Counted from the stretch's first letter, positions 1 through 8,911 are shown. The stretch: DNA of 64,000 bases from an uncultured Arachnia sp. (GCA_947499145.1 CANMNB010000018.1:1-64000); one strand, 5' to 3'. Translations and numbers: made by a program. The notes: generated from the letters alone by a model not told the origin.

Positions 1-108
1 GAGGAGTTCCTGAAGCACGGTCCGGACCGATTCGCGGATCATGTCGACGCCATCGCCGGTGCGGAATGCGTCGAGCAGCTCGGACAAGGCAGACTGGGAC
101 AAGGCCAT
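1..108 (-). CDS. IS256/mutator-family transposase, N-terminal fragment (cut by window edge)
   Basis: Reading leftwards from ATG at 106-108 gives 36 residues beginning MALSQSALSELLDAF and continuing with a GDGVDMIRESVR segment. This is the typical N-terminus of actinobacterial IS256-type (mutator superfamily, DDE) transposases. A GGAG ribosome-binding site sits about 8 nt upstream of the start. The gene runs off the left edge of the window, so the catalytic DDE core cannot be checked. Confidence 0.8.
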   Translation of the reverse strand, partial: MALSQSALSELLDAFRTGDGVDMIRESVRTVLQELL

Positions 109-230
109 CGGTGGTTCTCCTTCAGTGCGATTCTTGGTCGTTTCACACCGAAGATCCCGCCGATGGCCGCCTACCTCACGCCGCCTCGCCGGAGACCCTC
201 AAACCCCACCACTCCACGGGACTCTCCTAG
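1..230 (-). mobile_element. IS256-family insertion sequence, one end only
   Basis: The window opens inside an insertion sequence. A transposase start lies on the minus strand at 108, followed towards the right by about 120 bp of non-coding DNA. The probable outer end is at about 192-230, where GGAGACCCTC and GGACTCTCC flank a pyrimidine-rich stretch that could hold the terminal inverted repeat. The right boundary is inferred: an in-frame stop at 228-230 is followed by the open frame of a NERD gene that appears to have lost its own 5' end. The other end of the element and any target duplication are outside the window. Confidence 0.6.
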
Positions 231-266
231 TTCCGGCTGAAGCAGGCAGTCTCGGACGTTCCCAAT

Positions 267-1028
267 GTGGTCGTCGATCAGACCATCGTGGAGGTCGCGT
301 CCAAGCCAGCTCCTGCGCGTCCCAAGGCGGTCGAAGCACCGTTGTTGGGGGTCGTCGATGGGCAAGGTGGCGCATCTGCGGCCGCCGAGTTCCAAAGACG
401 GCATGATGCTCGGACCGAGCGGGTGTTGAGCAACCACCCACGAATCGGACCGTTCCTGCTCGCGGTCTTCGACGATCCCCAATCGACGCGGGCCTGGTCG
501 ATCGGAGCCGACGGCGAACAGATGCTCGGCCGGATGCTCGCCTCCATGGCCGGGGACTCGCTGCGCGTCCTGAACGATCGCCGCATTCCCCGAACCAAGG
601 CAAACATCGATCACTTGGTCGTGTGCCCCAGCGGAGTGTTCGTGATCGACGCCAAGCGCTACCGCAACGCGCGACCAGCGCTGCGCGTCGAGGGTGGCTT
701 GCTGAGGCCGCGCACCGAGTCCCTGACCGTCGGCGGACGAGACCGGACAACGCTGGTGACCGGGATGCAGAAGCAGGTCGCTCTGGTTCGCGCGGCCCTG
801 TCCGAAACGCACGGCGTGCCGGTGCGGGGGGTGCTGTGCTTCATCGATGCGGACTGGCCACTGATTGGCGGCTCGTTCACCGTCAACGATGCCGCCGTGT
901 TGTGGCCCAAGAAGCTCAAGGCGTTGATGACCTCACCCGGGCCTCTGGACGAAGCGCAAATCGCAGAACTCCAGTGGCAACTCCACGAGGCCTTCCCGCG
1001 CCAGAAGCCTGCGACGCCAGGTCCGTGA
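267..1028 (+). CDS. NERD-domain protein, probably 5'-truncated by the IS element
   Basis: A 253-aa product from GTG 267. The NERD (nuclease-related) domain covers about residues 79-170. It has the GADGEQ entry motif, VLNDRRIP at 101-108, NIDHLVV with D115, and VFVIDAKRY with D128 and K130, which together match the D...D-x-K nuclease-like core. NERD proteins are predicted DNA-processing enzymes, but their biochemistry is poorly known. The frame stays open upstream to a stop at 228-230, exactly where the IS end is placed, and no good ribosome-binding site precedes 267. I therefore think the original N-terminus was removed by the insertion and that 267 may not be a real start. Confidence 0.65.
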   Translation: MVVDQTIVEVASKPAPARPKAVEAPLLGVVDGQGGASAAAEFQRRHDARTERVLSNHPRIGPFLLAVFDDPQSTRAWSIGADGEQMLGRMLASMAGDSLRVLNDRRIPRTKANIDHLVVCPSGVFVIDAKRYRNARPALRVEGGLLRPRTESLTVGGRDRTTLVTGMQKQVALVRAALSETHGVPVRGVLCFIDADWPLIGGSFTVNDAAVLWPKKLKALMTSPGPLDEAQIAELQWQLHEAFPRQKPATPGP

Positions 1029-1161
1029 CGATCCGAAAAGTGCTGACAGCAGTACCGCACGTACGCGGCATGTCCGGGCGTTCTCATTCCACGCGTCAGC
1101 CCCGATGCCAGGTGCGTCGCGGTGGTTCAGACAACCGTGAACATGCATGCTGGTCAACTGT

Positions 1162-1551
1162 TCAGAGGTAGCGGCATACGTCTTCAGGCTGGCACGCCGC
1201 GGGATTGGCATGTGTGGCGTCGTCTCGTAGTTGGGCAACGTTGGTGCGGAGTTCTTGTAGGTCGGCGATCTGCTGGTCGAGGGTCTTGAGACGGTCGTCG
1301 AGGAGTTCGGCGACGTGACGACAGGGAGCGGTCCCGGCGTCCCGGATGTCGAGTACGTTGCGAATCTCCGCCAGGGTGAGTCCGGCGGCGCGGCCACGCC
1401 GGATGAAGTCGAGCCGGGCGATGGCGTTGTCGCCGTAATCCCTGTAGCCGCTGGCGGTGCGTTCGGCGGGCGGCAGCAGGCCGCTGTCCTCGTAGAACCG
1501 CAGCGTCTTGGTCGTGGTCCCGGTAAGGGATGCCAGTTGTCCGATACGCAT
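1162..1551 (-). CDS. merR: MerR-family metal-responsive regulator of the mer operon
   Basis: A 129-aa regulator with the classic MerR N-terminus (MRIGQLASLTGTTTKTLRFY), winged helix-turn-helix to about residue 70, then a dimerisation helix. Cysteines at 77, 120 and 126 fall where thiol metal sensors place their ligands. The C120-x5-C126 spacing is shorter than the C-x8-C of Tn501 MerR. It is divergent from merA and shares a 92-bp control region containing a MerR-type dyad. By family precedent it would repress and then, with Hg(II) bound, activate the mer promoter by untwisting it. Hg(II) is inferred from the neighbouring reductase. Confidence 0.85.
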   Translation of the reverse strand: MRIGQLASLTGTTTKTLRFYEDSGLLPPAERTASGYRDYGDNAIARLDFIRRGRAAGLTLAEIRNVLDIRDAGTAPCRHVAELLDDRLKTLDQQIADLQELRTNVAQLRDDATHANPAACQPEDVCRYL

Positions 1552-1571
1552 GCCGATTTCCTTTCTGGCTA

Positions 1572-1602
1572 TTGACCTTCTAGTGCACTGGAACGTCCAT
1601 GG
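1572..1602 (+). promoter_or_regulatory. mer promoter with MerR operator dyad
   Basis: A TTGACC -35 element at 1572-1577 is followed by an 18-19 bp gap to a weak -10 (TCCATG, about 1596-1601). The long spacer is the hallmark of MerR-activated promoters. The spacer holds an imperfect palindrome centred on AGTGCACT (1576-1595, 16 of 20 positions symmetric). It faces merA and lies between merR and merA. Confidence 0.7.
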
Positions 1603-1643
1603 TGGATGAACGAACCGACGAACACCAACCGGAGGAGATGCAG

Positions 1644-3035
1644 ATGAGCGCGGAGTACGACGTTGACTTGGCCGTGATCGGCTCGGGAGGAGCCGCGATG
1701 GCGGCAGGGATCGCAGCCCGCAAGGCAGACGCCAGGGTGGTGCTCGTCGAACGCGGCGCTCTCGGCGGCACCTGCGTGAACGTCGGCTGCGTCCCGTCGA
1801 AGACCCTGCTGGCTGCTGCCGGGACTCGGCACGGTGCGCTGACCAATCCGTTCGACGGTGTTCCCACCTCCGCCGGTGCCGTGGACCTGGGTGCGCTGGT
1901 GGCGCAGAAGGGCGAGTTGATTGACCGGCTCAAGCAGCACAAGTACGCCGAGGTCGCCGACGCGTGGGGGTTCCCGGTGATCTCCGGCAAGGCCCGGTTC
2001 ACTGACCAGGACACCTTGGAGGTCGACGGGAAGCCGCTGAGGGCACGCGCCTACGTGATCGCGACCGGCTCCCAGCCGACGGTGCGTGGCATCGACGGGA
2101 TCGAGGACGTGGACTACCTGACGTCGACCACGGCGATGGAACTGAGCGAGGTGCCCGAGTCGCTGGTGGTCATCGGTGGCGGCTATGTCGGGATGGAGCA
2201 GGCGCAACTGTTCGCGCACCTCGGTGCTCGGGTGACCGTGGTTGGGCGACTGGCTCCGCATGCGGAACCGGAGTTGCGTGAGGTGATGGCGGGTGTTTTC
2301 GCCGATGACGGCATCACCGTGGTCGCCGAGCACGCCACCGGCGTGGACGCGACCGAGGACGGCAACGTCAGGGTGATCACCACGTCGGGGGAGCAGGTGA
2401 GCGCCGAGCGGGTGCTGGTGGCGACTGGCAGGCACTCCGACACGTCCGCGTTGGATCTTGCGGCAGCCGGAGTAGACACCGACGAGCGAGGGTTCGTCGT
2501 GATCGACGCACACCAGGCCACGTCGAACCCGCGGGTGTATGCGGCAGGCGATGTCGCGGGGACCCCGCAGTACGTGTACGTCGCCGCCGATTCCGGGCGG
2601 GTCGCCGCAGCCAACGCGCTCGCGGACGACGGTACGGAGCCCAAGTCCGTGGACTACACCGGTCTTCCGGCGGTGGTGTTCACCCGCCCACAACTCGCCT
2701 CCGCCGGGCTCACAGAGGACGAAGCACTCAAGCAGGGTCACGAGTGCGCCTGCCGCATCCTGGCGTTGGAGGACGTGCCGAGGGCCCTGGTGAACCACGA
2801 CATCCGGGGCGCGTTGAAACTGGTTGCCGACGCCAGCACCGGCAAGGTCCTGGGCGTCCACGCGGTCGCCGACGGAGCAGGCGAGATCATGCTCGCCGCG
2901 ACCTACGCAATCAAGGCCAAGATGACCGTCGACGATCTCGCCGACACCTGGGCCCCGTACCTGACCATGGCTGAGAGCCTGCGGATTGCCGCCGGACTGT
3001 TCCGCAACGAACTACCCACCTCCTGCTGTGCGTGA
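1644..3035 (+). CDS. merA: Mercuric reductase
   Basis: A 463-aa class I pyridine-nucleotide disulfide oxidoreductase that reduces Hg(II) to volatile Hg(0) with NADPH in the cytosol. Visible features are the FAD-binding GSGGAAMAAG near the start, the redox-active CVNVGC disulfide motif, a second dinucleotide fold (VVIGGGYVGMEQAQ), the AAGDV FAD motif, and the diagnostic vicinal cysteines at the extreme C-terminus (TSCCA). No N-terminal heavy-metal-associated domain is present. The start at 1644 is chosen because GGAGGAG lies at 1631-1637; an upstream in-frame start at 1599 overlaps the -10. The next gene starts 8 nt before its end, so the operon is tightly packed. Confidence 0.95.
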   Translation: MSAEYDVDLAVIGSGGAAMAAGIAARKADARVVLVERGALGGTCVNVGCVPSKTLLAAAGTRHGALTNPFDGVPTSAGAVDLGALVAQKGELIDRLKQHKYAEVADAWGFPVISGKARFTDQDTLEVDGKPLRARAYVIATGSQPTVRGIDGIEDVDYLTSTTAMELSEVPESLVVIGGGYVGMEQAQLFAHLGARVTVVGRLAPHAEPELREVMAGVFADDGITVVAEHATGVDATEDGNVRVITTSGEQVSAERVLVATGRHSDTSALDLAAAGVDTDERGFVVIDAHQATSNPRVYAAGDVAGTPQYVYVAADSGRVAAANALADDGTEPKSVDYTGLPAVVFTRPQLASAGLTEDEALKQGHECACRILALEDVPRALVNHDIRGALKLVADASTGKVLGVHAVADGAGEIMLAATYAIKAKMTVDDLADTWAPYLTMAESLRIAAGLFRNELPTSCCA

Positions 3036-3303
3036 CCGGCACCGGCCCCTGGCCGTCGGAGCCATCGCGATGGTGGTGTGCTGTGTCGGGCATGCCCTAC
3101 TGCTAACGGCTGGTATCGGCGGCCTGGGTGCAGTCGCCGCTGCGGTCAGTGACAACAGTTCCGCGCTTGTGATGGCTGTCGCCCTCGTCGGGGTGGTGGC
3201 CGTCCTCGCCGCGCTCCGATACCGACGCGGCACACGGCGCGACCCAGCCCACCGCCTCACCCCAGCCGGAAGCCCACCCCGCAACGAACAGGAGGAACCG
3301 TGA
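3028..3303 (+). CDS. Small two-helix membrane protein with vicinal Cys pair, candidate mercury importer
   Basis: A 91-aa protein from GTG 3028, overlapping the merA stop, and itself overlapped by the next start (GTGA). It has two predicted transmembrane helices, about residues 8-32 and 40-60. The first carries the pair CC in the context AMVVCCVGHALL, recalling the Cys-Cys pair in helix 1 of MerT/MerC that relays Hg(II) to MerA. The C-terminal 30 residues are basic and proline-rich. Sequence similarity to MerT is not strong by eye, so the transport role rests on the CC pair, the topology and the operon position. Confidence 0.7.
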   Translation: MRDRHRPLAVGAIAMVVCCVGHALLLTAGIGGLGAVAAAVSDNSSALVMAVALVGVVAVLAALRYRRGTRRDPAHRLTPAGSPPRNEQEEP

Positions 3304-3887
3304 AGACACGAGAAGTCGTCCGTGACATCGCACTGGCCACTGCGGCGAGTTACCTCGGTACCAAGGCCATGGAACCGGTAAGCATGAGGTTGTACGAGAT
3401 GGAGTCCGCCGCTGACCGCGAACGCGAAGACGCTGCCCGCCCTGGACCTCCGTATCGCATCGCGGCAGAGAAGATCACCCGCGCTGTGGGTCTCGACCTG
3501 AACGACCAGCAGTTGGACAGACTCAGCCTCGTGCTGCACTACGGACTGGCAGCCCAATGGGCACCCCTCTACCCCGTCCTGCGGCGCACCACCTGCCTGT
3601 CGGCCCCCGCCGCGGGGCTGGTGACCGGTGCCGCCATGAGCATCATCGCGGACGAACTGATGACGCCCGCGTTCGGGTTCTCCGCCCCCAATCTGGAGTA
3701 CCCGCTCAGCACCCACATTCGGGGGTTTGCCGCGCACCTAGTCTTCGGACTCGCCGTAGCCGCGAGCGTCGAGACCGGCTGGGCGATCATGCGACGCCTG
3801 CGCTATTCCGCCACCCGGGGTATGGAGTCACGACCCACCAACGATCCAAGAGCGGGCACCGCATCTCCTTCACTGATTTCGGCATGA
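3300..3887 (+). CDS. mer-operon membrane protein, DUF1440/YagU-like
   Basis: A 195-aa protein starting at GTG 3300 and coupled to the previous gene. The N-terminus has an ATAASYLGTKAMEPVSM segment, then a charged stretch (about 36-60), followed by three hydrophobic segments at roughly 78-96, 101-120 and 139-160. The pattern resembles the YagU/DUF1440 inner-membrane family, whose function is unknown; this assignment is from memory of the family pattern. It is the last gene of the merA transcript, so a part in mercury handling or membrane protection is inferred only from context. The gene converges on the helicase at 3993. Confidence 0.6.
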   Translation: MKTREVVRDIALATAASYLGTKAMEPVSMRLYEMESAADREREDAARPGPPYRIAAEKITRAVGLDLNDQQLDRLSLVLHYGLAAQWAPLYPVLRRTTCLSAPAAGLVTGAAMSIIADELMTPAFGFSAPNLEYPLSTHIRGFAAHLVFGLAVAASVETGWAIMRRLRYSATRGMESRPTNDPRAGTASPSLISA

Positions 3888-3992
3888 GAGCCCACTCTGG
3901 CTCCCGGGGGGAGTGCCCCATCGCAACAACCTCCGGATGCTCAGCGGGTGACTCCCCCCCCCCGATCGCTGGCGCGGAGGGACGGCGCATTG

Positions 3993-6905
3993 TCAGTCAT
4001 CCTCTGTGACCACCGGGTGGAAGTAGTCATAGAGGGCAATGTCGATCGGCTCGTCGAACCGCAACAGCATCCTGACGACGTCTAGCCTCGCTCCACCGGA
4101 ACCCGCCATCGTCGCTTGCTCTGCGTCGTGCGCGGTAGCGCTGCCAAGGTAGTAGAAGTCGGCCCCTTCGGCGTCGTCCTTCTTCACGAACACCGGCAGA
4201 GAAAGACGGTTGGCAATGATCGCCGCCTCATCGCGGCTCTTTAGTGTGCGCCTGGCGCGCGTGTACCAGAGCATCGTCGTCCGGTCGAGGAGGGCATCCT
4301 CGTACTGGGTGCTCTCGGCGATGTCCTCGGACTTGTGCAGCGTGACGAAGATCGGGCAGACCCCGCTGTCCCAATCGACCTTGTAGCCGTAAAGCGTTGA
4401 AGTCCATTTTCGAGGCAGCCCTAGGAGGCGACAGACCTCCTTGCGCGAGTACTGGAGGCCGGGAATGAACCCCGAGTCCAACCCATATCGCTGTCGCACG
4501 ATCTCCATGCCGGTCTTCAGTAGATCATCTACGGCCCACCGGAATGACGATGCGGGATCGGCGTACGCGCGCCGGACCTCGTCGGTGAGGGCCACACCGT
4601 CCCCCGTGCGAAGGGCAATGCTTGAGCCGTATCGCTTCTGATCAATCTCCGCGTGCTGCTCCAATGTGAACGTCTCAAAGGCACTACGCACGTCGCGATC
4701 GGTAGCGACGAAGCCTGCCTCCTCGATTCGAGAGCGCGCCTCGGCGAGCGAAACCGAACCGGAGTCGATCAAGGCTTCAAGGAGGAGGAACTCGTGGGCA
4801 CGCTTGGCGGGCAGGACCTCGTGAGACAACTGCTTGAGCGCCTCGTGTTCTGCGCTCGTCAAACCGTGCTGGACCTTGAGGATGGACTCCGTGAGCACCG
4901 GGTAGTGATCCCTCTTCGTCGCAAGCAGAACCGGGTCCACCGACTCGAAGCGAAGGAAGTCCCAAAGATCGGGCACTCCCCCCACTCGGTGCCGCATCGC
5001 CTCAACGGCCGCCTTGATCCTTTGCATGCTGTCGAGGTTTGTCCCCGTGATGGAGTCCAGTACCCGCTTCTGGGCAATGCGATCGAAGCGCACACTCGAC
5101 AGGCCCGGCAGCACGCCCGACTCCTCCGCTGCGATGAGGTTCTTGCGCAGCGACTCCTTGTTGAGGGACTCGTCGCCGAACAAGGCGATGGGGATCAGGA
5201 AGTTGTTGGCGTAGTTGCCGATGAAGTCGATGACGACGAGGTATTCCTTGCTCGGCGACTTCCGCAGACCGCGCCCTAGCTGCTGCACAAACACGATCGC
5301 GGACTGTGTCTGCCGCAGCATCACGACCTGGTTGATCGACGGGATGTCCACACCCTCGTTGAAGATGTCGACCGTGAGGATGTAGTCGAGCTCCCCGGCC
5401 TCCAGCCGAGCGACCGTCGCCTCCCGCTGCTCCGGCGAATCCTTCCCGCTGAGGGCCACGGTCCGAAGCTGCTCCCCCCGCAGAGCCCGACGGTTCAACG
5501 CCTCCGACAGCTCCGCAGCCTCGCTGTTTCGCGCGCAGAAGATCAGTCCGCGCGGCGGAACGCCGGCCTGCCCATAGGTCTCAAGCGCGTGGACGAGATG
5601 GTCCACCCGCTGGGGAGAGACCAGGACTGAAAGATCCGAGCCGTCGGTGATCGTCGTTCCATCCGCCAGCTGCACCTCAGACACTCCGTAGTAGTGGAAG
5701 GGGCTCAGCATGTCCTCTTCGAGAGCGTGATTCAGTCGGATCTCATACGGGACGTTGTAGTCATAGAGCTCGAAGACGTCGAAGCTGTCAGTTCGCTCGG
5801 GCGTCGCCGTCATTCCGAGCAGGAACCGTGGCTCGAAGTGCTGGAGGACTCGTCGATAGGTCTCGCCGCCGGAGCGGTGGGCCTCGTCGACGATGATGTA
5901 CTCGAACTCCTCGCGGGCGAACTGGGCCAGCACCTCCGGTCGCGAGAGGGTCTGGATGGTCGCGAACAAGTAGCGCGCACGGACGTCGCGGCTGTTGCCA
6001 GTGAGCTTGCCGAACTGGTCAGCCGGGGCGTCGATGACGCGTCGGTACTCCTCGATGGTGCGATTGAGGATCTGTTCGCGGTGCACGACGAACAGGAACC
6101 GGCGCGGATTCACCGCTCTGACGTCCAGGGCGGACAGCATCGTCTTACCGGTGCCTGTCGCCGAGATCACGATGGCTCGGCGCTCGTTCCTCTCCCGGCC
6201 AGCCTTGAGGGCGGCGAGGGCGTCGAGCTGCATCTTGTTCGGCATGATGAGGACCGTGCCGGCGTGGCCGGGTTCGGGAAGCGTTGGCGCGGTCGGGCGC
6301 GCTTTCCAGTGCGGCGGTACGTAGCCTTCGGCATACCGATCGACCCATTCCTGAGTGAGCTCGACTGACTCCGCCAGTTCCCGCTTGACGAGCGCCCGCG
6401 TCTGTCGCTCCAGGTCGCTTCCCTTGGCGGCCGAGACCTTGAGGTTCCACTCGTGATTCTTCACGAGCGCGTTCTCGGTGAGGTTGGCGCTGCCGATGAT
6501 GGCGGTGGTGACGTCGGGCTGTTCGAATAGGTAGCCCTTCGGGTGGAAAGCCTGCGCTTGGTGGATGCGCACGTCGATACCCAGCGGCTTGAGGTTCATC
6601 AGCTCTGCGAAGGCGGCTGGGGAATTGAAGGCGAGGTAGTCCGAGGTGACGATGTGCCCTCGCCCAGCGAATTCGATGAGCTCCTGCTTTAGCAGGGCGA
6701 TTGCGCGAGGGGAGACGAACGCGACGGAGAAGAAGAACGAGTCACTGTGTCGGAGCTCCTCTCGCAGGGTCCGGAGGACGGAGGTCTCACCGGTGTTGAG
6801 CACCACCTGCGGATGGCGGCGGCGGGGGCCTGGCACCTTGCTGGACAGGTAGCCGAAACGAACGTCCAGTCCAAGGGACTCTGTCCAGGCGGTGTCCGTG
6901 GTCAT
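3993..6905 (-). CDS. PLD-nuclease / DEAD-box superfamily II helicase with DUF3427-type C-terminus
   Basis: A 970-aa protein. Residues 40-150 form a phospholipase-D-like nuclease fold (H121-x-K123 and GSANLTEN at 138-145). Residues 220-390 hold helicase motifs: Walker A ATGTGKT (249-255), DEAH (340-343) and TAT (366-368). The second RecA lobe ends in QQLGRGLRKS. The last 300 residues look like the DUF3427 region of this family. The start at 6905 is chosen because ATGA overlaps the stop of the upstream Nudix gene; a longer frame to 6959 lies inside that gene. Proteins of this architecture often sit in variable islands and are suspected to act in DNA restriction or repair, but the function here is unproven. 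Confidence 0.85.
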   Translation of the reverse strand: MTTDTAWTESLGLDVRFGYLSSKVPGPRRRHPQVVLNTGETSVLRTLREELRHSDSFFFSVAFVSPRAIALLKQELIEFAGRGHIVTSDYLAFNSPAAFAELMNLKPLGIDVRIHQAQAFHPKGYLFEQPDVTTAIIGSANLTENALVKNHEWNLKVSAAKGSDLERQTRALVKRELAESVELTQEWVDRYAEGYVPPHWKARPTAPTLPEPGHAGTVLIMPNKMQLDALAALKAGRERNERRAIVISATGTGKTMLSALDVRAVNPRRFLFVVHREQILNRTIEEYRRVIDAPADQFGKLTGNSRDVRARYLFATIQTLSRPEVLAQFAREEFEYIIVDEAHRSGGETYRRVLQHFEPRFLLGMTATPERTDSFDVFELYDYNVPYEIRLNHALEEDMLSPFHYYGVSEVQLADGTTITDGSDLSVLVSPQRVDHLVHALETYGQAGVPPRGLIFCARNSEAAELSEALNRRALRGEQLRTVALSGKDSPEQREATVARLEAGELDYILTVDIFNEGVDIPSINQVVMLRQTQSAIVFVQQLGRGLRKSPSKEYLVVIDFIGNYANNFLIPIALFGDESLNKESLRKNLIAAEESGVLPGLSSVRFDRIAQKRVLDSITGTNLDSMQRIKAAVEAMRHRVGGVPDLWDFLRFESVDPVLLATKRDHYPVLTESILKVQHGLTSAEHEALKQLSHEVLPAKRAHEFLLLEALIDSGSVSLAEARSRIEEAGFVATDRDVRSAFETFTLEQHAEIDQKRYGSSIALRTGDGVALTDEVRRAYADPASSFRWAVDDLLKTGMEIVRQRYGLDSGFIPGLQYSRKEVCRLLGLPRKWTSTLYGYKVDWDSGVCPIFVTLHKSEDIAESTQYEDALLDRTTMLWYTRARRTLKSRDEAAIIANRLSLPVFVKKDDAEGADFYYLGSATAHDAEQATMAGSGGARLDVVRMLLRFDEPIDIALYDYFHPVVTEDD

Positions 6906-7300
6906 GCCGCGAATCCGGCCCTGATCAGTTCGACAGCGGGGATGTCTGCCGGAGCCCATTCGAGGGTAGGCAGCTCCGAGGGTGCAAGCCAGCGCAGTTC
7001 GGCGTGCTCGCTCGTCGTGGGTTGACCGGCAACGAGCGTGGCGTAGTAAGTGGTCAGCGTGACCACGCCGAAGTCATATTCGTGGCTCGTGGTGGTGATC
7101 GGCTCCCCCACCTCGATGGCGCAGTCGAGCTCTTCCTCGATCTCGCGGCGCAGCGCTTCCGGGGGCGTTTCGCCGGCTTCGATCTTGCCGCCGGGAAACT
7201 CCCACATGCCGGGCAGGGCTCCCGCTGGACCGCGCCGCGCGCAGAGGATCGAACCTTCCCGGACAATGACGGCACCCACGACGACGATCTGCTTCTTCAC
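6902..7300 (-). CDS. MutT-like Nudix hydrolase
   Basis: A 132-aa enzyme with a complete Nudix box: GGKIEAGETPPEALRREI followed by EEEL fits G-x5-E-x7-R-E-x2-E-E. The overall form is that of MutT-type NTP pyrophosphatases (VVVGAVIV at the N-terminus, LPGMWEFPGGK before the box). GTG 7300 is preferred over TTG 7306 because GAAGGG lies 6 nt upstream of it. Its stop codon overlaps the start of the PLD-helicase gene (ATGA), so the two are translated together. It may simply sanitise nucleotides, or it may supply or remove a nucleotide relevant to the helicase; the coupling suggests the latter. Confidence 0.88.
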   Translation of the reverse strand: MKKQIVVVGAVIVREGSILCARRGPAGALPGMWEFPGGKIEAGETPPEALRREIEEELDCAIEVGEPITTTSHEYDFGVVTLTTYYATLVAGQPTTSEHAELRWLAPSELPTLEWAPADIPAVELIRAGFAA

Positions 7301-7530
7301 TGACAACCCTTCGACTCTCGCTGGGGCCCAGGATGCCAGCTTCCCCCGACTGTCCGCTCATACATCGGACAGGCTGTGCCGTGCCAGCAGTGGGAGTACA
7401 GAGGTCGGGCAGCTCCCGAGCCGATGGTCCTGCCAGCCTTGTGGGGCCGAGTCCGACGACCCCAGCGCCTCCCCAATTCGGCTAACGGCGATACCGTTGG
7501 TCACTGGGATCGTGCGAGTAGGAGCAGCCA

Positions 7531-8784
7531 GTGGACTCAGTGGGTGTGGTCATCCTCGTCGTTCTCGTGGCCCTCGCGGCCGCCGGGATCACCTGGCTCG
7601 TGGTGCGCCACCGCTACATCAAGTCCCTCGAGGCCAAGGGCTGGTCCTGGCAGGGCGACGTCGCACCGCAGCTCACTGCCGGCCTGAACAACCCGCCCTT
7701 CGGGCTGGGCTTCGACCGCGACGTCGGCCACCACATCTCCGGCACCGCCACCGACGGCACCCCGTTCCGGGCGTTCACCTACCGCAGCGACCAGGGCCGC
7801 GAGTCCGACCTCGTCGTCACCATGCCGCTACCCAAGTCCCTGCCCGCGCTCTGGGTGTTCTCTGACCAGCCGCGTATCGGCATCTCCGGCATCCGGATCG
7901 CCGACACCCCGGCCACCGTCGTCACTCACCACCAGGAGTTCGGCGAGCGCGCGCTGGCCGCCATCAGGCCGCACCTCCAGACGCAGGCTGCGGCGTCGGA
8001 GGCCACCTCCACCCTCGAGCTCAGCATCGACCACGGGCACCTCGTCATGTTCGACGCCCCCAAGGACGCGGACCAACTGGAGGCCGCCGTCGCCCAGCTG
8101 GCCACCATCCGCCGGGCCCTCATCACCTCGTCCGCCATGGCGTTCGACGGCGACGAGCCGCCGCAGCACCTGTCGTTCCACGGCCGCGACCACTGGGTCT
8201 ACATCCCCCGCGACGACTCCTACCTGGCCCGCATCCGGCTCACCGGCGGCGGCTTCGACCACGAGGCCCGCGACGTCATCGTCTCCCACAACTTCGGCCT
8301 GCCGTTCCTCCGGCTCCACCACCACTGGAAGACCCGCCACACCCGCACTGACGCCGAGGGCCGCACCCACACCACCATCCGCAACCACGACGAGTACCTG
8401 TGCCAGTTCGCCACCTCGTTCCCGTTCCGCGAACTGTCGGTCAACGCGGGCTGGTTCTCCGGCGGCCAGGTAGTGAGGTTCGAGTCCACCGACTTCAATC
8501 GCCAGTTCAAGGTGCGCGCCAGCATCCCCCGCTTCGCCTCCGACGTCATCCACCCCCGCCAGATGGAGTACATGCTCGCCTCGCGCGGCCCGGACTTCTC
8601 CATCGAGCCCGACGGGACGATCACCGTCGACGGCGGCCGCTGGTTCCCCGACGAGATCGACGCCGCCTCCGAGTACCTGCGGGGCTTCTTCCGAAACGTG
8701 CCCAACTTCGTCTGGGAGGAACTGGGGTGCCAGCGCAGGCCGGCCCTGGAGATTCCCCGGACCGATGGGCCTCGAGTATCGTGA
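7531..8784 (+). CDS. Uncharacterised protein with one N-terminal membrane anchor
   Basis: A 417-aa protein from GTG 7531, with AGGAG at 7519-7523. Residues 4-24 form a single hydrophobic helix (VGVVILVVLVALAAAGITW); the rest is soluble and probably cytoplasmic. I do not recognise the family with certainty. Visible features are a histidine-rich central stretch (LRLHHHWKTRHTR), several WF/FW patches, and a C-terminal acidic region with YLRGFFRNVPNFVWEE. It stands alone: 230 bp separate it from the divergent Nudix gene and about 130 bp from the convergent deacetylase. Confidence 0.75.
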   Translation: MDSVGVVILVVLVALAAAGITWLVVRHRYIKSLEAKGWSWQGDVAPQLTAGLNNPPFGLGFDRDVGHHISGTATDGTPFRAFTYRSDQGRESDLVVTMPLPKSLPALWVFSDQPRIGISGIRIADTPATVVTHHQEFGERALAAIRPHLQTQAAASEATSTLELSIDHGHLVMFDAPKDADQLEAAVAQLATIRRALITSSAMAFDGDEPPQHLSFHGRDHWVYIPRDDSYLARIRLTGGGFDHEARDVIVSHNFGLPFLRLHHHWKTRHTRTDAEGRTHTTIRNHDEYLCQFATSFPFRELSVNAGWFSGGQVVRFESTDFNRQFKVRASIPRFASDVIHPRQMEYMLASRGPDFSIEPDGTITVDGGRWFPDEIDAASEYLRGFFRNVPNFVWEELGCQRRPALEIPRTDGPRVS

Positions 8785-8911
8785 TACCCCCTGACGACGA
8801 CCTCAGGCGGTTTCGCAGCCATTCATAACCGCGGGCCCTGAGGGAGAGCGGGACACGGTGTGGCTCGGGCCTTGGTGCCGTCCGGAGGTGGCGAGCTGCC
8901 CGCGCCGGGTC

